Of a stretch of 64,000 bases of DNA, positions 37,932 through 50,269 are shown piece by piece. The position numbers were made by a program, and so were the translations under genes. The notes below the pieces were generated by a model, which saw nothing but the letters and a program-made list of their open reading frames with translations, had not been told where the DNA came from and ran no database searches. Source of the stretch: Neurospora intermedia. Its lineage: Eukaryota > Ascomycota > Sordariomycetes > Sordariales > Sordariaceae. The DNA is taken from the NCBI GenBank assembly GCA_037102815.1, contig BTPP01000005.1:2604001-2668000 (forward strand), in the 5' to 3' direction. Every line of letters begins with the position of its first letter. Position 1 is the stretch's first letter.

Positions 37932-38725
37932 TTTTCGTGACTGATTCCGGCATCTTGTTGCATGTCTTCTAGGGGGCCAGTATTGGGCTTATGGCCTGGG
38001 TTACTGTCGATCTTGTCTTTGCTTTAAGGCGTTGGTTTGGAGGGGGTTCACGGTCTACGGCACCGTGTCGCGAACGGGTTGAGGGAAGCACTGGTCGGCA
38101 TGCTGCCAGGAGTACAGAATGATTGGGACACAGTACATGCGCGTTCGATGGATATAGTACAGCAATGGCATAGCAGGAGAAGGGTGATTGAGGCATAATA
38201 AATGTACAATATCGCGTCTTGTTCTTGTCGTCGTGATAACCTCAAGCTACTTCGTCATCCTCCCCGGCCCTTGATTGCATCATAGGAAGAGGTAGGGTAG
38301 GATTGCGTTATCGGAGCAACTACTGATAAGCGCTTATCGGCCGAAGGAGGGGAAGAAAAGTTGAGATTCGAATGGCCGAGTGGAGACTTTCAACCTCGAA
38401 GCAGTCAATCAGAGCTCCGCTATCGTGACCCTCTTGTCCCTGCTCTGCTCTGTCATCCGAGGCGGCACTGGCAGAACGAACAGTCACCATCGCAAAGGGT
38501 TTTGATACCATATTCACACTCAATTGACGAGCCAGCTATTCTCTCCAACGCTCCCGTCTCCAGAGCGACCGACTCATTTCCGCACAACTCCATTGCTCGA
38601 CCATTCTTTTTTCGGACCTCGATCGGAGGTCAAAGCCAATTCGAAACTCTCACGTCGTTTTCGAGCGCCGCTCTTCTTCTACCTACAAGCTTACCTAGCC
38701 GTTCGAGCCTACCAAGTCTTCACAA
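37932..38725. other. Intergenic region, ClpX to CIA1
   Basis: About 0.8 kb with the ClpX 3' end and the CIA1 promoter. C/T-rich DNA precedes the CIA1 start (38560-38700). No other gene seen. Confidence 0.6.
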
Positions 38726-40129
38726 ATGGCGACCGAAACCACCACTGCCACGCCCGCTGCGCCCAGCGCGACAACCGCCGAAATCACCCCGCTCCCAGCC
38801 TTCTCTCCCGACCTCTACCAACGCGCCTGGGCCTCCATCCCGCACCCCTCCCTCCCCCTAATTGCCACCTGCCACGCCCACTCCGTCACCGTCTTCTCGC
38901 TGTCTACGCTCTCCAAACACTCCGTCCTGACAGGCGGCCACACCCGCTCCGTTCGCTCGGCGGCATGGCAACCTCCCCGCGGCAAGGTTTCTGGAAAGGA
39001 AGCCAAGAGACTGCGATTGGTCACGGGCAGCTTTGATACCACGGCGGGCGTGTGGACCTGGGATCAGGGGCGGAGAGAGGAGAGGTTGGAAAGGGAAATC
39101 AGGTTGCAATCTGGAGAGAATGATAAAGAGGCAGAAGAGGAAGAAGAGGCGGAGGACGAATGGGAACTGACCCTCGTACTGGAAGGTCACGAAAACGAAG
39201 TCAAAAGCGTCAACTACTCGCCCTCGGGTCAGTACCTCGCTACATGCTCTAGAGACAAAAGCGTGTGGATCTGGGAAGACGTGGGCAACCCGAACCCGTC
39301 GTCTGAAGAGGAGGAGGAAGAAGAGGAAGACGAAGACGAATGGGAGACGGTAGCCGTACTACAAGAGCACGACGGCGACGTCAAAGCTGTGGCCTGGTGT
39401 CCTGACGTTCCCGGCCGCAAGGGCAAGTACGCGCCGCCGAGAAGGTACGGGGATGACGTTTTGGCGAGCGCCAGCTACGACAATACGGTGCGGCTGTGGA
39501 GGGAGGATGGAGATGGCGAGTGGGTGTGCGTTGCAGTTCTGGAGGGGCACGAGGGTACCGTGTGGGGAGTGGCGTGGGAGGGGAGGCCGAGGGAGAACGA
39601 CAAGTTCCCGAGGTTGTTGTCGTGGGGCGCGGATGAGGTGATTAGGGTCTGGAGTCTGAAGGAGCCGGAAGAGGAGGAACATGGGGAAGGTGCGGCTGGT
39701 GGTGGCAACAACCCCTGGGGATTCGGGGTGCCTAATACCATGCGCCGATCCCTCAAAGAGGAGTGGGAGTGCACGGCTGTTTTGCCAAAGGTGCACAAGG
39801 GAGATATCTACTCGGTTGCGTGGAGCACGGAGACGGGGCTGTTGGCTAGCGTGGGAAGTGATGGTGTTTTGGCGCTGTATCAGGAGACTGCCGACACCAC
39901 AGGGAAGACTGAGGAGAACGAGACAAACGGCGACGCCCCAATGACAACTTCTGCTGGTGGTTGGGAGGTTCTCACCACCGTCAAGGGCGCTCATGGACCA
40001 TACGAAATTAACCACATCACTTGGTGCAAGCGGTACGATGCGGGATCGGAACGCAAGGGCGAGGAGGAGATGTTGGTCACGACGGGTGATGATGGTGTTG
40101 TCCGGCCTTGGCAGGTCAGGATACAATGA
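38726..40129 (+). CDS. cia1: Cytosolic Fe-S cluster assembly WD40 protein CIA1
   Basis: CIA1 (CIAO1) is a seven-bladed propeller in the CIA targeting complex that delivers Fe-S clusters to cytosolic and nuclear proteins. One exon, 467 residues. WD40 repeats are visible throughout: VLTGGHTRSVRSAAW, VLEGHENEVKSVNYSPSG, LATCSRDKSVWIW, VLQEHDGDVKAVAW, VLEGHEGTVWGVAW, VHKGDIYSVAW and the last blade ending VVRPWQVRIQ. Acidic insertions at about residues 114-146 and 188-206 (E/D runs) make it longer than the roughly 330-residue yeast and human proteins. The start sits in CAAATGGCG just after a pyrimidine-rich leader. Other WD40 proteins are possible, but repeat layout and C-terminus fit CIA1 best. 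Confidence 0.85.
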   Translation: MATETTTATPAAPSATTAEITPLPAFSPDLYQRAWASIPHPSLPLIATCHAHSVTVFSLSTLSKHSVLTGGHTRSVRSAAWQPPRGKVSGKEAKRLRLVTGSFDTTAGVWTWDQGRREERLEREIRLQSGENDKEAEEEEEAEDEWELTLVLEGHENEVKSVNYSPSGQYLATCSRDKSVWIWEDVGNPNPSSEEEEEEEEDEDEWETVAVLQEHDGDVKAVAWCPDVPGRKGKYAPPRRYGDDVLASASYDNTVRLWREDGDGEWVCVAVLEGHEGTVWGVAWEGRPRENDKFPRLLSWGADEVIRVWSLKEPEEEEHGEGAAGGGNNPWGFGVPNTMRRSLKEEWECTAVLPKVHKGDIYSVAWSTETGLLASVGSDGVLALYQETADTTGKTEENETNGDAPMTTSAGGWEVLTTVKGAHGPYEINHITWCKRYDAGSERKGEEEMLVTTGDDGVVRPWQVRIQ

Positions 40130-41460
40130 GAGAGGAAGGGGGTTTGCTGAGGGTTATTTTGCGGGTTACGTTGATACTGGAAGTACAGTTTACGGACAAA
40201 AGAAATGGACATGTATCAGGGATGCTTATTAGCACAAAGGAGAGCGATACATGCTGGCTGGATGTTATGATACCCCTATATAAAATCGATATAGGACTTG
40301 CCACACTGCCTTTTCCATGTCAAGTCGTCAACGAAGTGACAAAATACGTTACGATGAGTCCATCCACCTTGCTGGATATACTCTACCCATTACACAATAT
40401 TCACATGCCCCGACCATTGATTTCTTTGACTCTCTCCTACAACAACCTTCTTGTGTCCATCCGGCTGGGACCACGAAACATCGCCTTACATCGGCCACAC
40501 ACACAATAAGAGATATAGTACAGTATCCAACTCTATGATACAGGAGAGCTTTGGACTCGAATCGTCAGGGAAACACGACTCGAACTTGTCATTATCCAAA
40601 ATTTCCGTGTTGCTATTTCCGATGACATTCGTCATCTGCCCAACCAATCAAGCATATAACTGACAGACTCCATCCTATTCCGGGCTACCGAAAGACTGAG
40701 AGCTCCTGGCTACCTACACTACCTACATATCGGAGTGCACTGTAAAGGCACTTTACGCCTATTCCTGGGCAATGAAGGGAGCCAGCTAACTGTACAAAGT
40801 CCCAGATGCCATGTTTCTGTAGTGAAGCCATGGAAGGTTACCAGTGTCTTGATATGACCGACATCGTTAAGAAGGAGATGGTGTAGTTAGGTAGCTGGAC
40901 ATCTCTATGGATATGCTTGATGCTCGACAGCAGCAACAACGTTATACAACCTCCCAGTGCGAGTAAGCATATTGCTATGGAGTAATAACTTGAGCACGTC
41001 GGATCTCATAAATGTTGAAGGAGGGATTCACGGACACGGAGACGGAGTCCTCCAATGCTTCCAAACAAACTCACTCTTCGATCACGAGTTGGCTTGTTAC
41101 TTACTTCTCACTACAGTACATTACCTGCCCAGAAGCCTAAGTACCGTATTCGAAATACGGTGTAAACATCTTTTCAGTTCAATCGTCTGCGTGCTTCCTA
41201 CATACCTGAGCCTAATACTTCGAGCGAGGAGGCTGTTCCGTGAACCGTCTAGTCTATCCGTCTCTCTCTCATCATTTCGATCTTATCTTCGTAGACCATG
41301 AATACCTAGAGGTACCAACCAATCGCCATCTTTCCTTTTTCGCATGCCTACTAGGTATGTGTGCACATACGTATCTTCTTTCTTGAACTTGGTGTAAGTT
41401 TCCTGTCCCATTACTCCCTCTATCAATGTTACCGTTCGTGGGGCTTTGCGATCCATTACA

Positions 41461-41488
41461 GTAGTGTAGTGTAGTGTAGTGTAGTGTA
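41461..41488. repeat. (GTAGT)5 microsatellite
   Basis: Reverse complement of the CTACA unit at 1229 and 3615. Confidence 0.95.
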
Positions 41489-41505
41489 CCAAGCTGCATT
41501 GGCGT

Positions 41506-41535
41506 CGTTCCGTTCCGTTTCGTTTCGTTTCGTTT
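41506..41535. repeat. (CGTTC/CGTTT)6 compound array
   Basis: Two CGTTC then four CGTTT units, 17 bp after the GTAGT array. Confidence 0.95.
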
Positions 41536-42728
41536 CGGTCTTTTGGTCAATTGGCATACGTATAGCAATGGCAATGGTAATTGGCCGGACACCCGAGCGG
41601 ATCATCAATCAATCACGAAGCGGCTCTTTTCGTTGTCGGTGATGTCGGGGATTGTCTTGTTTACTCCGCTCGGTACTCCGCCCACAAAGTCCGTTCGTTC
41701 CCGTCTTCCCGCCGGGTCTTTCGGAACCACTCGGGTAATAATCCCTCGCTCGCTCGCCGCTTCGTTGACGGTGAAGGTTTTTTCTCCACAAGATGGGGGT
41801 TTGAACCCCCCCCCCTCATTCATCCATGGCCATTCTGCCACTTTTGTTCTTTGTGCCAAAAATGCCAGGTGTGTGTTGGGGATTATTCTAGGGAACTGGG
41901 GTAGTTGTAAAAGTGTCACGATACTTTGTGATACGGTATGTTCGTATGTTTTGTAAGTTACACGATCGTCAAAGCTCTACACTACGCAGTACGTACTTGT
42001 GGGGAGGAGCTTCCGTTTAAGTGCCAAGGGAACTTACCTTCAGACGCTACCCCGTTCTCGGGTATCAGTGCAGTGCAACTGTCCACCTAATATGGTGGCC
42101 TATCAGCCGCATCAAGTTGTTGAGATAAGGTGAAAGTGCAGTGTACATGGATGTATCAGTTGGGCTGAAAGATATAGGAACGCTATCAAGATCTCGTCAG
42201 TCCGATCTGCGGATAGGAAGGTGAGGATGATCTCCGGGGTTACCGGACGGTGCTACTCCCTTGTTGATCCCCCCTTTCCGATTAGACAAACAAGTCCACC
42301 AAAGTAAACCAAACAAAGCATGTCACTTGAGATCGAAGCTGGAGAATGAGATCAAGCTTGAACAATCATCGAATGAATGTATTGTTTGTGCAAGGAGAGT
42401 AAATATTTGGTATCACATCCATTCATTATTTCCAAAAACCCAACAACCCAGGTATGCAGTGAACAGGAACCGAATACAGATACAATTATGAACAAGAGAA
42501 AAACACCATGTAGTATTCGTCAGTGAAGGGAAGAGGAAGAACAAAGGAATAACACCTTCCCATCCCAAAACCAATGAACACTCTCTATCCGCCCCGAAAT
42601 CCCGTCCTTATGCACGCGCATCCATAATACACAGACCTAGGTCTCCGCCGTGTTGGTGGTTGTTCGACTTTTGCTGCTTCCTTTTTGCTTTGCTTTCTTC
42701 GTCATCGCTATCTCTTCTGACGCACCCT

Positions 42729-45700
42729 TTACTCGCCCTTGAGCTTGCTCTGGGTAACAGAGTAAGCCATGTCGACAAGCTCCTTCTCCTCCTTGACGTG
42801 AGAAGACTTCTTGCCAGTAGCGACAGAAGCGCTGGGAGCACGACCAGCGTACATGACGTGCTTGCGGTCATGGTGCTTGGTGTGGTTGAGAAGAGTCTCA
42901 AGACGAGGCTGGGTGTAAGACCAGGCACCAGCGTTGAGGGGCTCCTCCTGGGCCCAGACGATGGTCTTGGCGTTGGGGTACTGGTCGAGGTTCTCACGGA
43001 GCTGCTCCCAGGGGAAGGGGTGGAGCTGCTCGATACGAGTGATGGCGACGTTGTCGATCTTGTTGTCCTGGCGGTGCTTGAGGAGAGCGGCATAGACCTG
43101 ACCAGTGCAGAGAATGACACGCTCAATCTCCTCGGGGGCCTTGATCTCACCAGTCTGGTGAGCAGAGTCGGGAAGGATCCAGCGGAAGTGAGCGTCGTCA
43201 GTGAACTCCTCGATGTCGGAACGAGCAACGGGGTGACGCAAGAGCGCCTTGGAGAAGAAAATGACGAGAGCTAAGTGACACAAAGTTAGCATTTTGACGA
43301 AATACATGCTGTTTCAAACACGGAAACTTACGCTTGCGGAACTGTCTCTTCAGCTGGCGACGGAGAATGTGGAAGAGGTTGGCAGGGGAGGTCATGTAGG
43401 CAATCTGCATGTTGCAGTCCTGGTGCTGACGCTCAAGCTTCTCGGGGGAGGGGTAGATGCGAGGATCCTCGTTGCAAAGCGAGAGGAAACGCTCCATACG
43501 AGCGGAAGAGTGCTCGGGACCCTGGCCGTCATAACCGTGGGGGAGAGACATGACGAGGCCGGTACGCTGCATCCACTTGCTCTCACCAGAGGCAAGGAAC
43601 TGATCAATGATGACCTGAGCAGTGTTGGCGAAATCACCGAACTGGGCCTCCCACATGTTGAAGCCGTTGGGGTCCTGGAGAGAGTAACCGTACTCAAAAC
43701 CGAGGATACCATACTCGGAGAGGGAAGAGTTGGAGATGACGAAGGGGGCCTGGTCCTCGCTGATATGCTGAAGAGGAATGTAGGTGTCCTCAGTCTCCTG
43801 GTCGTGGAAGACGGCGTGGCGCTGAGAGAAGGTACCACGCTCGACATCCTGACCGGTGATACGGACGTGGTGGCCCTCCTTGACGAGGGTACCAAAGGCA
43901 AGAGCCTCAGCGGTAGCCCAGTCGATGCCCTTGCCCTCCACAACGGACTTGGTGCGGTTGGTCAGGATACGCTTCAGGTTGCGGTGGGCATGGAAGCCCT
44001 CGGGAGTGCTGCCAATGACGGTACCAATGTGATCAAGAGTGGGCTTGTCAACCGCGGTAGACATGTGGGGAAGAACCTCGCTAGCAAGCTCCTTGGGGCT
44101 CTTGAAGTTGTTCCAGGCGCTGGTGGTCCACTCCTTGGAAGTGGGCTGGTAGTCCTTGGACTTGGAGAAGCTCTCCTCGAGCATGCCCCAGACCCACTGC
44201 TTGTGCTCCTCGATGTCCTCCTTGGTGAAGGTGCCCTCCTTGAGGAGCTGGTCAACGTAGATGTCGATCTGGGGGCTCTTTTCGCTGATGCGCTTGTACA
44301 TGAGGGGCTGAGTAAAGGCAGGCTGGTCGGTCTCGTTGTGGCCGTGCTTGCGGTAGCAGACAAGGTCAATGATAACATCCTGCTTGAACTCGGCACGCCA
44401 GTCAGAAGCGAGCTGGCAGACAAAGTTGACAGCCTCGACATCGTCAGCGTTGACGTGGAAGACAGGGGCGTCAATGGCCTTGGCAATATCCGTGCAGTAG
44501 GCAGTGGAGCGGGCAAAGCGGGGGTCAGTGGTGAAACCGATCTGGTTGTTGACAACCAAGTGGATGGTACCACCGGTAGAGAAAGCGGGGAGGTTGTGGA
44601 AGCCCAAGCACTCGTAGACGATACCCTGACCAGCGATGGCGGCGTCACCGTGGAGGAGGACACCCATGGCGCTCTTGTGGTCACTCTCGTCGTTGTTGTA
44701 GTGCTGGATGGCGCGGACCTTGCCGAGGACGACGGGGTCCTCAGCCTCGAGATGCGAGGGGTTGGCAACGAGGGAGAGCTGGACGCGCTTGCCCGAGGGG
44801 GTAGGGCGCTCGAAGTTCATACCCAAGTGGTACTTGACATCACCGGAACCCTCCTCGTCGGCACCGGCCATGCCGGCGAATTCGGAAAAGATGGCCTCGT
44901 TGGGCTTGCGGACGACGTTGGAGAGGACGTTGAGACGGCCACGATGGGGCATACCAATGACGATGTCCTTGACGCCATAGTCAACGGAGCGGTCGATGAG
45001 GGCCTTCATACCAGGAACAAGGGTCTCGCAACCCTCAAGACCGAAACGCTTGTCGTTGGGGTACTTGGTGGCGAGGAAGGACTCGAAGCTGGAGGACCAG
45101 ATGAGGCGGTCGAGGATGCGGCGCTTCTCATCGATCGAGTACTTGAAAGGCTGGGGGATCTCGAGACGCTCACGGAGCCAGTCGCACTTCTCCCTGTCGG
45201 GGATGTGGATGAACTCGACACCGTAGGAGCCGCAGTAGATCTTCTCGCAGGCGTCGATGATCTCGCGGAGCGTCATCTTCTCGCGGCCATCGCGGGCGAA
45301 ACGGGGGAGGATGCCGGGGCCGAGGCTGTACTCGGTGTCGAGGTCCTTCTCGGTGAAGCCGTAGTATTCGGGGGTGAGCTCCTTGGGCCTAATGTTGCCG
45401 AAGCCCTTGGAGGCAGGGGTGTTGCGGATGCCCAGAGGGTCAATGTTGGCCTTGTGGTGGCCACGGGCCTGGTAGGCGCGGACGAGGAGCTGGACCTTCA
45501 AGTGGTTGGTGACGTTGGCACCCTCGCCAATGCCGACGCCGGCGCCGGCAGCGAGACCGGGCACCACGTTGGCGGCACCGGGAACCAGGCTGGGAGGAGG
45601 CTGGAAGGCCTGGGAGATGGGCATGTTGCCGCTCTCCATGTTCTTGAAGTAGACCTGCCACGAGACGTGGACGCTCTTGGGGTCCTGCTTCCACTGGAGG

Positions 45701-45921
45701 TACATCTCGTCGATATAGTTGGCGGCGCTGCCCGAGAGGAAGTTGTCGTTGGGGTCGGGCGGGCTGTGGAGGGCGCTCTCATGGCGCCTCTGCTGGGAGA
45801 CGGCCAGGGGACGGCGGCCAACGGCGGGCTTGAGGGTGGCCCTGGTGGTCTGGGCGACCTGGGAATAGCATCGTTTTGAGGCGCCTGCGGTCTGCAGGGC
45901 CCGGATGGAACCGCGCAACAT
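42729..45921 (-). CDS. kgd1: 2-oxoglutarate dehydrogenase E1, mitochondrial
   Basis: Thiamine-diphosphate E1 of the TCA-cycle 2-oxoglutarate dehydrogenase complex. Exons 45921-43332 and 43270-42729 (61-nt intron, GTAAGT...TAG) total 3132 nt, giving 1043 residues, the usual length. The intron splits the Pro codon in [16 protein letters not shown]. The start is the ATG opening [20 protein letters not shown], an arginine-rich presequence. Family motifs include [19 protein letters not shown] near the N-terminus, the TPP-region [11 protein letters not shown] and [21 protein letters not shown], and [20 protein letters not shown]. The frame extends upstream of the ATG without stops, but that part is not conserved. 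Third-position C/G bias leaves an 861-codon open frame on the opposite strand. Confidence 0.97.
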
Positions 45922-48298
45922 GATGGGTGGCTGTTGTGAGGTGAGGGTATTAGGACGCAGAAACCGAAAGCGCAATCCAAGCAGCGGGGTTTTGTCTTGT
46001 GTGTACAATCTGGAAGAGGGGAGATTGGGGGGAATGCGCAAAAGGCAAAAGGAGCGGCGGAGTAAGTCTAGGTCTCGGTCGTCGTCGTCGACTCTTGAGG
46101 GGGGGGAATGGGGGAGAGAAGACGAGAGAGGATCGAGATTTGGAGGGGAGGGGGACGACAGACGTTGGTGTTTTTGATGTTAAGTTTCGTTGGTGTCGGG
46201 GGAAGGGGCGGCGGGAATGCAGCGACGGAAAAAAAAGGGCCTCACTCTGCCGTGCAGGTGCGTCGAGTTGCTCCGTCCACTCACTGTAATGGAGTCGGGC
46301 GGTCGGTCGACCTGTCGGTGCAAACTGCAAGAGCGAGCGAGTGCTGCCGTCCAGCTGTGCTGCTGTGCATGCCCGCTGCAGTGTCTCCCGTTCTGCCCGC
46401 CCTGTGGAATTGACTGAGCGAACTGAATTGAGTGAAGTAGCTCGTACAGTAAGCATCAGGGGATCTGCACGGCTCTGCGGAGGGGACGATGACGGCACTT
46501 GCTGAAGCACAAGTGAGGCTCCCTCCCCCTCGGCTCCCGCCGTTGCACCGCTACAAGCGCAGTGCAGTGTGTGCGCCCTGAGTGCTTCTCTTGGCCATAG
46601 CTTTAACATTGTGGAGCCGGCAAAACTGGGTGGAGCTACCGAACTTCTCGCACTGGGAACAAATACATCGAAGACGCCCGGGACCCAACAAACTTGAAGA
46701 CATCAATGTGAGATTCACTTCTCTCGGTATAGCCGCAAACTCGCCTACCTTATTTACTGCTCAGTCTGTTACATACCTTCATACCATAGTAGTGTAGACA
46801 CCTGAAAATACAAAGAGGTATCCGTCATGTACTCGAATCCTCCTCTTGTTGTTTCTCCAAAAGTCACAACGGAATTCACGGTTCGAGCGGTGACCACGGT
46901 ACCAGCAAGCATAACCGGAAGTCGTGGAGTTTCTGTGGTTTCAAGGAGGGGGAGCTGTGTCTGTGTCTCCATGACAAGTCATCGGGCACGCAACAAACTG
47001 GGAAAGTGTGGAAGAGCTGGAAGTTACGGTCTGGAGAGTGCTACTGTAATTATTTCATTACGCATTGGCTCCCGCACCTCCCGTCGAGACTGGCTACTGG
47101 ATGGCTCCGAGGCCCGAGTCCCTTTTCCCCGGAAATCACGGTTCCCGTCTTTTTGGGGCAAGTATCCAATCTTACCGTGGAGAGTGGGGAAAGCTTGTCA
47201 GAGGGGGAAATGTACGGTAACGCTTTCGGTTCCATCTTTGAGCGCGAACTTTTCGAAGCTTTCGCTTGGGGCATCGAACTGATGGAACTGCGCTAGACAT
47301 GGTCAGGTCGGTATCCTGGGTTATGGGTTTGGGTTCAATATACGACCTCGCTACCTACTTGGCACTGACCGCCTTGTGACTTGCCGTATCATGTAACTTT
47401 TGCAAAAGTCATTTATCAAATCCATTTTGTCAAAGAAGAGACAAGCGAACCGAGTCTAGATCTCGTCTCGATCTCGTCTCGATCTCGTCTCGAGTGGTTT
47501 GTCAAAATGAGACTTTGAGGTCCGTTGGTTTCGATTGTGTAATTCACTACAAAAATCCTGCATCGTCAGCTGCCACCTTCAACTTCTTCTTCATTATTGA
47601 GCCAGTTGCAGCATTGACTGCACGTCACAGTGTCAAATCCCCCAACTTTCATTGGCTGGCCGTGCCTGGTTCGCTGCAGTGCAGTGGCTGTTGTCCAAGC
47701 TCTGCGCTGGCTTCAGATCCTTGGCATTTCCCACCCACGGCACCTGCAGCAGTTCGTCGCCCAGAGCTCAGGTGCTGTGGTGGCCAGAGATCCGACCTGG
47801 GTGGACAGCTGCCGTGACACTGTCTGTCGGTCCAAACCTTCCCGAGCTGAAAGAAGTTCAAGTTCTTTGAACAGCCCCAGGGCGACCATGGAATTGTTAG
47901 TAGTAGTGCTCCACTGCAGCCTCAGCTGCCGCCTGCCTGCCCGCCTGCCACGCATAAACTACCTAAACTCACCACCCACTCACCATCCCGCAACGACATC
48001 CGCAGCAGCCAATGCCTCACCCCGGATTCAAGACTGACGGGACCTGGATTGGATTTGCTTGGCGTTACTACACTACATCACCACGTCTATCATCGTCTAA
48101 TGCCGTGTACCTTGACGACTCTCCCGTCTCTCTTCGATATCAGTAAGGCGTAGTACACGAACGAGCACGCTGTGACATATCGCGTTAATACATCCTTGTC
48201 AAGGAACATTCATAAGATCAAAAGATTGGGAACTGGGCATTGAGCGTGGACTTTTCAGATATTCAACGGGCGGTTAGGGAGAGGACTACCTAGCCAAC
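45922..48298. other. Divergent promoter region, kgd1 / TFB1
   Basis: 2.4 kb between divergent starts. It holds purine-rich DNA near the kgd1 start (46000-46150), an 11-bp tandem repeat (47461-47493) and two TACACTAC words (46789, 48069). Open frames at 46827-47296 (+) have ATGs but no recognisable protein character. Confidence 0.55.
47461..47493. repeat. 11-bp tandem repeat, three copies
   Basis: Three perfect copies of TCTCGTCTCGA, built from the TCTCG pentamer also tandemly repeated at 3931-3960. Confidence 0.9.
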
Positions 48299-50269
48299 AT
48301 GGCCCCGGTTGAGATTCCCCGGGGACAGGCCTCGTACAAAAAAAGAGAGGGCATCATCACATTAACCCAAGACAAGACAGCCCTGATATGGAGCCCCTTG
48401 CCGGGCACTGGCCCACCCGTCATCTCACTTTCCGTATCCAACATCACAAACCTCCAACAGACCCCTAAGACGAATCCCAAGGTCGTCTTGAGAGTCGTCG
48501 AGAAACCCAAGGCGCCCGGAGCCGATCCGGCTGCCTATCCCTTCCAGTTCACACATGCCACCGAGGCCAGGAATGAGGCCGATGCCATCAAGGATCTTCT
48601 CTCCCAGATCATTGCTGAGCTTCGTGGCGATGACCCTTCGTTACCCAAGCCGGCAAAGTCTGGCCCCAACGGCGCCGGCGCCTCTGCCGCCATGGCCATG
48701 GCCAGTGCCGTGAACTCGAAGCATTTGCCGTTTCGCTGGTTCGAAGACGACATGCTAAAGGCCGATGTAGAACTCCAGCAGTCCCTCATGAAGAAGGATA
48801 AGGCCTTGGCCCATATATATAACGACGCAAAGCTGTCCAAGCCAGATTCATTATCAGATGCCTCCTTCAACAGCCAGTTCTGGGCCACCCGCATCAGCCT
48901 GCTACGTGCCTATGCCATCGAGCTAAACCAGAAGAAGGGGTCATATAACGTCTTGTCAACCATCAAGCCCCGGACCGAGAACGGCGAGCTCAAGTTGAAC
49001 ATCAACCATGAGCAGGTCCAGCTCATCTTCCAACAACACCCACTGGTCAAGCGCATCTACAACGAGAACGTCCCCAAGCTCACAGAGTCCGAGTTCTGGT
49101 CCCGCTTCTTTCTCAGCCGTCTATCCAAGAAGCTCCGCGGCGAGCGCATCACCGACAATGACAACACCGACCCCTTATTCGACAAGTATCTCGAAGCCGA
49201 CAACACCATGGCCGTCCCGGCCAAGATCACCGCCACGAGTGTGCCCCCCATCATCAACATCGAAGGCAACGAAGAAAACCAAGGTGGTTTCAAGGGTGGT
49301 AACCTCAAAGACGTCGAGATGCGTCCGCGCGCCAACATCCCCATCATCAGAACGCTCAACTCGCTCTCCGAGAAGATCATGGCCAACGTCGCCCCCACAG
49401 ACGTCGACCCCTCCGCCGCCTCCTACTCCAAAGACGGCATCGCCGACGCCCTGTCCAAACAACTCGCCCTGCAAGACCTCCGAGGCGACGCCGAGGCCCA
49501 GCTGATCCGGCTCTCCGTCAAGGACACCTCCACCTTCTTCACAGGCAACCAGCCCTCGCTCACCGATCAAGAAGCCGCCGACGCGCGCCTCTACGCCACC
49601 CAAGTCCCCTCGGACGTGCTCTTCGAAGTGCAAGCGGACATGGACACTCTCGACTCGGACGGGCGCGGCGGCATCGATCTCCACCGGTCCATCGGGGTCG
49701 ATCCCGACTCCGATGACGACGAGAGCGGCGCTCTGGACTCTAAAACCGGTCCCAAGCCCCAACACGTCGGCTCCCGCGCTGCGCTACGATTCGCCCAGAA
49801 CCAGATCCTCGAAAGCATGAAGTCCGCTCGGTCGCACCTAACCACGCACGGCTCACACACCAATGCGTCCGAAGAACGACCCATGTCGTTGCCGACCGAC
49901 ATTGCCCACCGCGCTACGCTCACCTGCGCGACAACCGCCGAGTTCCTCAAGCAGTTCTGGACGGTGTTTAATAACTCCAGCGACAGTAGCCCAGAAAAGC
50001 AACAGGAACTGGCCTACCTGGCTGACTCGCTCGTGCGCTCGAAGCAGAGGATCGAGGCGCTGGCGGAGGAAGCGGAGAAGAGGAGGCAGGAGATTATGGA
50101 GAAGCGGAAGAGGGAGATTAGAGAGTATTATCAAAAGACGGGCCGCAAGGCGAAGTGGGTTCCTGTTGGAGGGGGCAGGGATGCGGTGTGGGCGGTTTTT
50201 GAGGGTGTGGTGGGAGGATTGGAGAGGGCTGTGGCGGTTTGGGAGATGGTTAAAGGTGGGAGGGTTTGA
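48299..50269 (+). CDS. tfb1: TFIIH core subunit Tfb1/p62
   Basis: Core subunit of TFIIH, needed for RNA polymerase II initiation and nucleotide excision repair in the nucleus. One exon, 656 residues. Residues about 8-110 form the PH-like domain (GIITLTQDKTALIWSP, FQFTHATEARNEADAIKDLL) that in other species binds TFIIE, activators and XPG. Two BSD domains follow at about 150-205 (ends SQFWATRISLLRA) and 235-285 (ESEFWSRFFLSRLSKKL). The C-terminus is helical and charged, with KKRKREIREYYQ-like basic sequence (seen as EKRKREIREYYQKTGRKAKW). Ala-rich linker GAGASAAMAMASA separates PH and BSD1. The start lies in CAACATGGCC. Its 3' end faces VPS11, 543 bp away. Confidence 0.92.
   Translation: MAPVEIPRGQASYKKREGIITLTQDKTALIWSPLPGTGPPVISLSVSNITNLQQTPKTNPKVVLRVVEKPKAPGADPAAYPFQFTHATEARNEADAIKDLLSQIIAELRGDDPSLPKPAKSGPNGAGASAAMAMASAVNSKHLPFRWFEDDMLKADVELQQSLMKKDKALAHIYNDAKLSKPDSLSDASFNSQFWATRISLLRAYAIELNQKKGSYNVLSTIKPRTENGELKLNINHEQVQLIFQQHPLVKRIYNENVPKLTESEFWSRFFLSRLSKKLRGERITDNDNTDPLFDKYLEADNTMAVPAKITATSVPPIINIEGNEENQGGFKGGNLKDVEMRPRANIPIIRTLNSLSEKIMANVAPTDVDPSAASYSKDGIADALSKQLALQDLRGDAEAQLIRLSVKDTSTFFTGNQPSLTDQEAADARLYATQVPSDVLFEVQADMDTLDSDGRGGIDLHRSIGVDPDSDDDESGALDSKTGPKPQHVGSRAALRFAQNQILESMKSARSHLTTHGSHTNASEERPMSLPTDIAHRATLTCATTAEFLKQFWTVFNNSSDSSPEKQQELAYLADSLVRSKQRIEALAEEAEKRRQEIMEKRKREIREYYQKTGRKAKWVPVGGGRDAVWAVFEGVVGGLERAVAVWEMVKGGRV

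Larger units (their letters stand above)
40130..42728. other. Intergenic region, CIA1 to kgd1 (tail to tail)
   Basis: 2.6 kb without a convincing gene. It contains two adjacent pentamer arrays (41461-41488 and 41506-41535), the palindromic words TACCTAGAGGTA (41306) and several TACACTAC words. Small open frames here show no coding character. Confidence 0.55.
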
